Positions 60,897 to 64,000 of a stretch of DNA of 64,000 nt are shown here, piece after piece. The notes beneath the pieces were generated by a model. It saw only the letters and a list, made by a program, of their open reading frames with translations. It did not search any database and was not told the DNA's origin. Positions within the stretch are counted from its first letter, which is position 1. Each line of letters starts with the position of its first letter. Where the stretch lies: assembly GCF_036246005.1 (NCBI RefSeq), contig NZ_CP109171.1, positions 3,832,001 to 3,896,000 on the forward strand, in the 5' to 3' direction. This stretch comes from Streptomyces sp. NBC_01723. GTDB taxonomy: Bacteria; Actinomycetota; Actinomycetes; Streptomycetales; Streptomycetaceae. Both the position numbers and the translations under genes were made by a program.

Positions 60897-62753
60897 TCAC
60901 ACCAGGCGCACCGGCTTCTCCGGGCGTATGCCCAGGTCGGTCATCCAGGCGCGCAGGGGGCCCGGGTCGCCGGACTCGACCAGGCTGAGCACGCTGGGGG
61001 CCAGGTCGGCGGCGCGGGCTCCGTCGAACAGGAGCGACGGCCCGTCCAGCCAGTCGAGGCCCGGGGCCGCGCCGGCGGTGTCCATCGCCGCGCAGCACAC
61101 CATCGCGGTGATGTGCGCGGTGAGGATCTCGCGGCCGGTGCGCGGGGGTTGCAGGGGGAAGAGGGGGAGCGCGCGGTCGTCCCAGAGGGCGGCGTCGGGT
61201 CCGACGGCGGCCGAGGGGGTGGTGGCGGCTCCGGCGCCGGCTCCGGTGGGCTGTGCGGCGGCCTCCTCGCGGGCCAGCTGGGCACTGAGTCCGGCGGCGA
61301 GGGCGGCTCCGCGCGTGGTGGTGCCCGCCAGGTCGTCGTCGTCCTCGGGGTGGGCGGGGCCGGTGGCCGCCGGGTGCGGGTCGGTTTCCGGGCCGCCCTG
61401 GGCGGGCGCCGGGAAGGGTGCGTCCCCGTCCCCGGTGGGCCGGGGGGCGTCGGCGGGCGTCGCGGTGCCCGTCGTCAGGTGGTCCAGGACGCGGGCCAGG
61501 GTCGGGCCCTCGGTGCCCGGGGCGGCGCCCTCGGCGGCGCGGCGGACGCCCAGGGTGTCCAGGACGCGGTGGAGGCGGGCCGCGTCCGTGCGCCAGGTGC
61601 GGTCCACGACCTCCTCGGGATACTCGTCCCAGTCCACCGGCGACCAGTCCGGACCGGTCTCGGGCCCGCCGTGGAAGAGGCGCGCGGTGAGCAGCGAGAC
61701 CGCCTCGTCCATCGCGCCGGGCTCCTCCAGCAGGTCGCAGGCGGGGCGCTCCCCCAGGCGCGAGGCGAAGCCCTCGGCCAGCCGGTCGCGGCGGGACAGC
61801 TCGGTGAGGGCGGCGACGACCCCCACGTCCAGCCGGGCGGGCCAGCGGCCCATCCGCCAGGCGGGCAGCGCCACCCGGGTCAGCAGCCGGTCCCAGCCCG
61901 CGTAGGCGAGCCCGACCTGCTCCTGGGCGACGATCCGCAGCCCGTAGTCCACAGCCTGTGCACGCTCGGCCGCCGCCGACGCGACGCCGCGCTCCATCTC
62001 GGCCGCGTGCACCCGGCAACTGCGCAGCAGCAGCCGGGACACCCGGCCCAGGCCCGCGCAGGCCGCCCGGGACAGCGGGTTGCGCCGGTCCGCCGAGGCC
62101 ACGGCCACCGCGGCGTCCAGGCCGCGTATGAAACGGCGGGCGGCGGCTATGTCGGGGTGCGCCGAGGGTCCCGTGCCGGCGACGACCGGGGCGAGGACGG
62201 CGCGCAGCTCACCCACGCGCATCCACCACAGGAAGGGCGAGCCGATGACGAGCACGGGCGCGGAGGCGCCGCGGGGGCGGGCGGAGCCGCCCGGGACGGC
62301 CGGGACGTCGCGCTCCGCCGCCCGGGCGGGCGGTCCGTGGGCCGGGTGGGTGCGGTCCTCCAGCCAGCTGTCGCAGTCCGGCGTGAGCGCTATCGCGGAG
62401 GGGGCGGGCACGTCGAGCCGGTCGGCCAGGTCGCGCACCATCCGGTAGAGGTCCGGCGCCGACTCCTCGGCGATGGTGACGGTGGGGGTGACGGCGGGCC
62501 GGGAGCGGGCCACGACGAGGGCCACTCCGGCCGCGGCCGCCAGCACGAGCACCGCGAGGACGGACACGACCCAGCGGGCGGCGTCCCAGCCCGCGCCCAC
62601 CAGGCGCCCGGTGGAGCCGCCCACGAGCAGGATCACGGCGAGGGCAGCGGGCAACAGGGCGACGGCCAGCGCGCGGCTGCGGACGCGCAGCACGGCCAAC
62701 GCCCGGGAACGCGCGGCTCGCGCGCCCATCTCCTCACCACCGGTACCGGTCAC
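60897..62753 (-). CDS. Membrane protein related to M48 peptidases, active site lost
   Basis: A 618-residue protein. Two strong membrane segments (about 27-45 and 62-83) precede a region that follows HtpX/M48 layout: APDLYRMVRDLADRLDVPAPSAIALTPD, then VGELRAVLAPVVAGTG, where the expected HExxH helix has PVVAG in place of the zinc ligands. C-terminal residues about 300-618 are unrelated, acidic and Pro-rich, with a C-terminal helical part. It is probably an inactive peptidase homologue that binds protein or membrane. The M48 relationship is my pattern match and needs a profile search. Confidence 0.65.
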   Translation of the reverse strand: MTGTGGEEMGARAARSRALAVLRVRSRALAVALLPAALAVILLVGGSTGRLVGAGWDAARWVVSVLAVLVLAAAAGVALVVARSRPAVTPTVTIAEESAPDLYRMVRDLADRLDVPAPSAIALTPDCDSWLEDRTHPAHGPPARAAERDVPAVPGGSARPRGASAPVLVIGSPFLWWMRVGELRAVLAPVVAGTGPSAHPDIAAARRFIRGLDAAVAVASADRRNPLSRAACAGLGRVSRLLLRSCRVHAAEMERGVASAAAERAQAVDYGLRIVAQEQVGLAYAGWDRLLTRVALPAWRMGRWPARLDVGVVAALTELSRRDRLAEGFASRLGERPACDLLEEPGAMDEAVSLLTARLFHGGPETGPDWSPVDWDEYPEEVVDRTWRTDAARLHRVLDTLGVRRAAEGAAPGTEGPTLARVLDHLTTGTATPADAPRPTGDGDAPFPAPAQGGPETDPHPAATGPAHPEDDDDLAGTTTRGAALAAGLSAQLAREEAAAQPTGAGAGAATTPSAAVGPDAALWDDRALPLFPLQPPRTGREILTAHITAMVCCAAMDTAGAAPGLDWLDGPSLLFDGARAADLAPSVLSLVESGDPGPLRAWMTDLGIRPEKPVRLV

Positions 62754-62988
62754 GGCCGGACCTCACCCCCTCATCGACGTCCTGTCTGTCCTGGCTCGTC
62801 CACTGCTCGTCTGCTGGTGCCCACTCCCCCACTGTGGCACCCGCCACTGACATCGCAATGTCGGTGGGCCATGTGCCGGAACGCTTGCGCGGCACCATAG
62901 TTGGGGCCTTCGTGCCCGTCAGCCGTATGGACTATCGGTCACTCGATGGAATGGCTTTGGGGAAAGGTGGATGACGGATTGCAAGGAT
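62754..62988. other. Upstream region of the M48-like gene
   Basis: About 235 bp before the purD terminator. It contains an imperfect inverted repeat CACTGACAT/ATGTCGGTG near 62845-62870 that could be an operator. No gene is supported. Confidence 0.35.
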
Positions 62989-63022
62989 CAGGCCCCGGTT
63001 CCGGGGACGGAGCCGGGGCCTG
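62989..63022 (-). terminator. Terminator of purD
   Basis: CAGGCCCCGGTTCC (62989-63002) and GGAGCCGGGGCCTG (63009-63022) pair over 14 bp with one T-G wobble, about 37 bases after the purD stop codon. Confidence 0.75.
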
Positions 63023-63059
63023 TGGGGTTGCGGTGCGCGGGCGGGTCCCGCGGGGCCGG

Positions 63060-64000
63060 TCAGGCGCCCGCGGCGGCCTTCGCGGCGATGTCCGTACGGT
63101 GCTGCGAGCCGTCGAGGCCGATGCGGGCGACGGCCCGGTAGGCGCGGTCGCGGGCCTCGGTGAGGTCCGTGCCGGTGGCCGTGACGGACAGGACGCGGCC
63201 ACCGGCACTGACGACGGCGTCGCCCTCGGCGCGGGTGCCGGCGTGCAGGACGTAGGCGTGCGGGGCGTCCTGGTCGGCCACCTCGGCGAGGCCGGTGATC
63301 GGGTCGCCGGTGCGCGGGGTGCCGGGGTAGTTGTGGGAGGCCACGACCACGGTGACGGCCGCGTCGTCGCTCCAGCGCAGCGGCTCCAGGTCGGCGAGGT
63401 TGCCGGTGGCGGCGGCCATCAGGAGACCGGCCAGCGGGGTCCGCAGGCGGGCCAGCACGACCTGGGTCTCGGGGTCGCCGAAGCGGGCGTTGAACTCGAT
63501 CACGCGGACGCCGCGCGAGGTGATCGCCAGACCGGCGTAGAGGAGCCCGGAGAACGGGGTGCCGCGCCGGCGCATCTCGTCGACGGTCGGCTGGAGCACG
63601 CTCTCCACGACCTCGTCGACCAGCTTGGGGTCGGCCCACGGCAGCGGCGAGTAGGCGCCCATGCCGCCGGTGTTGGGGCCCTCGTCGCCGTCGAGGGCGC
63701 GCTTGAAGTCCTGGGCGGGCTGGAGCGGGCGGACGTTGTCGCCGTCGGTGACGGCGAAGAGGGAGACCTCGGGGCCGTCCAGGAACTCCTCGATGACGAC
63801 GCGGTCACAGGCCGCGGCGTGCGCCCGGGCCGCCTCGATGTCATCGGTGACGACGACGCCCTTGCCGGCGGCCAGCCCGTCGTCCTTGACGACGTAGGGG
63901 GCGCCGAAGGCGTCGAGGGCCGCGTCGACCTCGGCCGGGGTGGTGCAGACGTACGAGCGGGCGGTGGGGACGCCGGCGCCTGCCATGACGTCCTTGGCGA
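63060..64000 (-). CDS. purD: Phosphoribosylamine-glycine ligase (partial, C-terminal part)
   Basis: About 313 residues are visible; the gene runs off the right edge, so about the first quarter is missing. PurD makes GAR from phosphoribosylamine, glycine and ATP (step two). ATP-grasp marks are [33 protein letters not shown] and [17 protein letters not shown]. It is separate from the other purine genes in the window. Confidence 0.95.
   Translation of the reverse strand, partial: AKDVMAGAGVPTARSYVCTTPAEVDAALDAFGAPYVVKDDGLAAGKGVVVTDDIEAARAHAAACDRVVIEEFLDGPEVSLFAVTDGDNVRPLQPAQDFKRALDGDEGPNTGGMGAYSPLPWADPKLVDEVVESVLQPTVDEMRRRGTPFSGLLYAGLAITSRGVRVIEFNARFGDPETQVVLARLRTPLAGLLMAAATGNLADLEPLRWSDDAAVTVVVASHNYPGTPRTGDPITGLAEVADQDAPHAYVLHAGTRAEGDAVVSAGGRVLSVTATGTDLTEARDRAYRAVARIGLDGSQHRTDIAAKAAAGA

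Overview
The window is high-GC actinobacterial DNA with Streptomyces character. The evidence is GTG starts with GGAGG-type ribosome sites, a BldC developmental regulator, a conserved TTA (bldA-type) codon in a sporulation gene, an Lsr2-type nucleoid protein, a SARP/AfsR-type regulator, a Streptomyces parS site and an rRNA operon leader. From memory, the gene order closely matches the S. coelicolor core chromosome from about SCO4068 (purD) to SCO4120, near oriC. I could not run a search to confirm this. Nearly all of the window is ordinary core genome. I see no insertion sequence, prophage or CRISPR array.

Layout, left to right. 1-560 is the promoter and leader of an rRNA operon read leftward out of the window. 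0.6-9 kb holds a MarR/MFS divergent pair, a PAS-SpoIIE-HATPase phosphatase, a type II NADH dehydrogenase, a TetR regulator, and an ECF sigma factor fused to its own zinc-finger anti-sigma domain, a membrane segment and an outer carbohydrate-binding (NPCBM) domain. 9-18 kb holds a giant SARP/NB-ARC/TPR regulator, an orphan asparagine-synthetase/lasso-cyclase-like protein, the ORF1590-like sporulation gene with a TTA codon, and an LhgO-type oxidase. 18-27.5 kb holds trmB, PrsW, an aldo/keto reductase, an M23 peptidase under a c-di-AMP (ydaO) riboswitch, a membrane PP2C phosphatase, initiator tRNA, a RibD-like protein with swapped domains, and a divergent XRE regulator/quinone reductase pair. 27.5-39 kb holds tRNA-Lys, an APC permease, a DEAD-box helicase with five 78-bp repeats, a lipoprotein, a zincin, a membrane phosphoesterase, a Glu-Asp-Phe tRNA cluster that contains a parS site, hrpA, and a second identical tRNA-Asp.

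39-54 kb holds bldC, valine dehydrogenase and most purine genes: purM and purF as neighbours, and the translationally coupled purS-purQ-purL operon. Between these sit a META lipoprotein, an ArsR-M23-maleylpyruvate-isomerase-like operon and a Uma2 nuclease-like gene. 53-58 kb holds the Lsr2-like gene, two glycine tRNAs and a coupled ABC exporter/two-component operon. 58-64 kb holds tRNA-Gly, purC, a dimethylformamidase-like protein, a peptidase-M48-like membrane protein that has lost its HExxH motif, and the C-terminal part of purD.

Common themes are de novo purine synthesis (purM, F, L, Q, S, C, D), tRNA supply (nine tRNA genes), cell-envelope and sporulation control, and chromosome organisation (parS, Lsr2-like protein). 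The most interesting non-coding features are the riboswitch, the parS site inside the tRNA operon, an 18-bp ArsR operator, and an orphan intrinsic terminator upstream of bldC that may end an unannotated small RNA.
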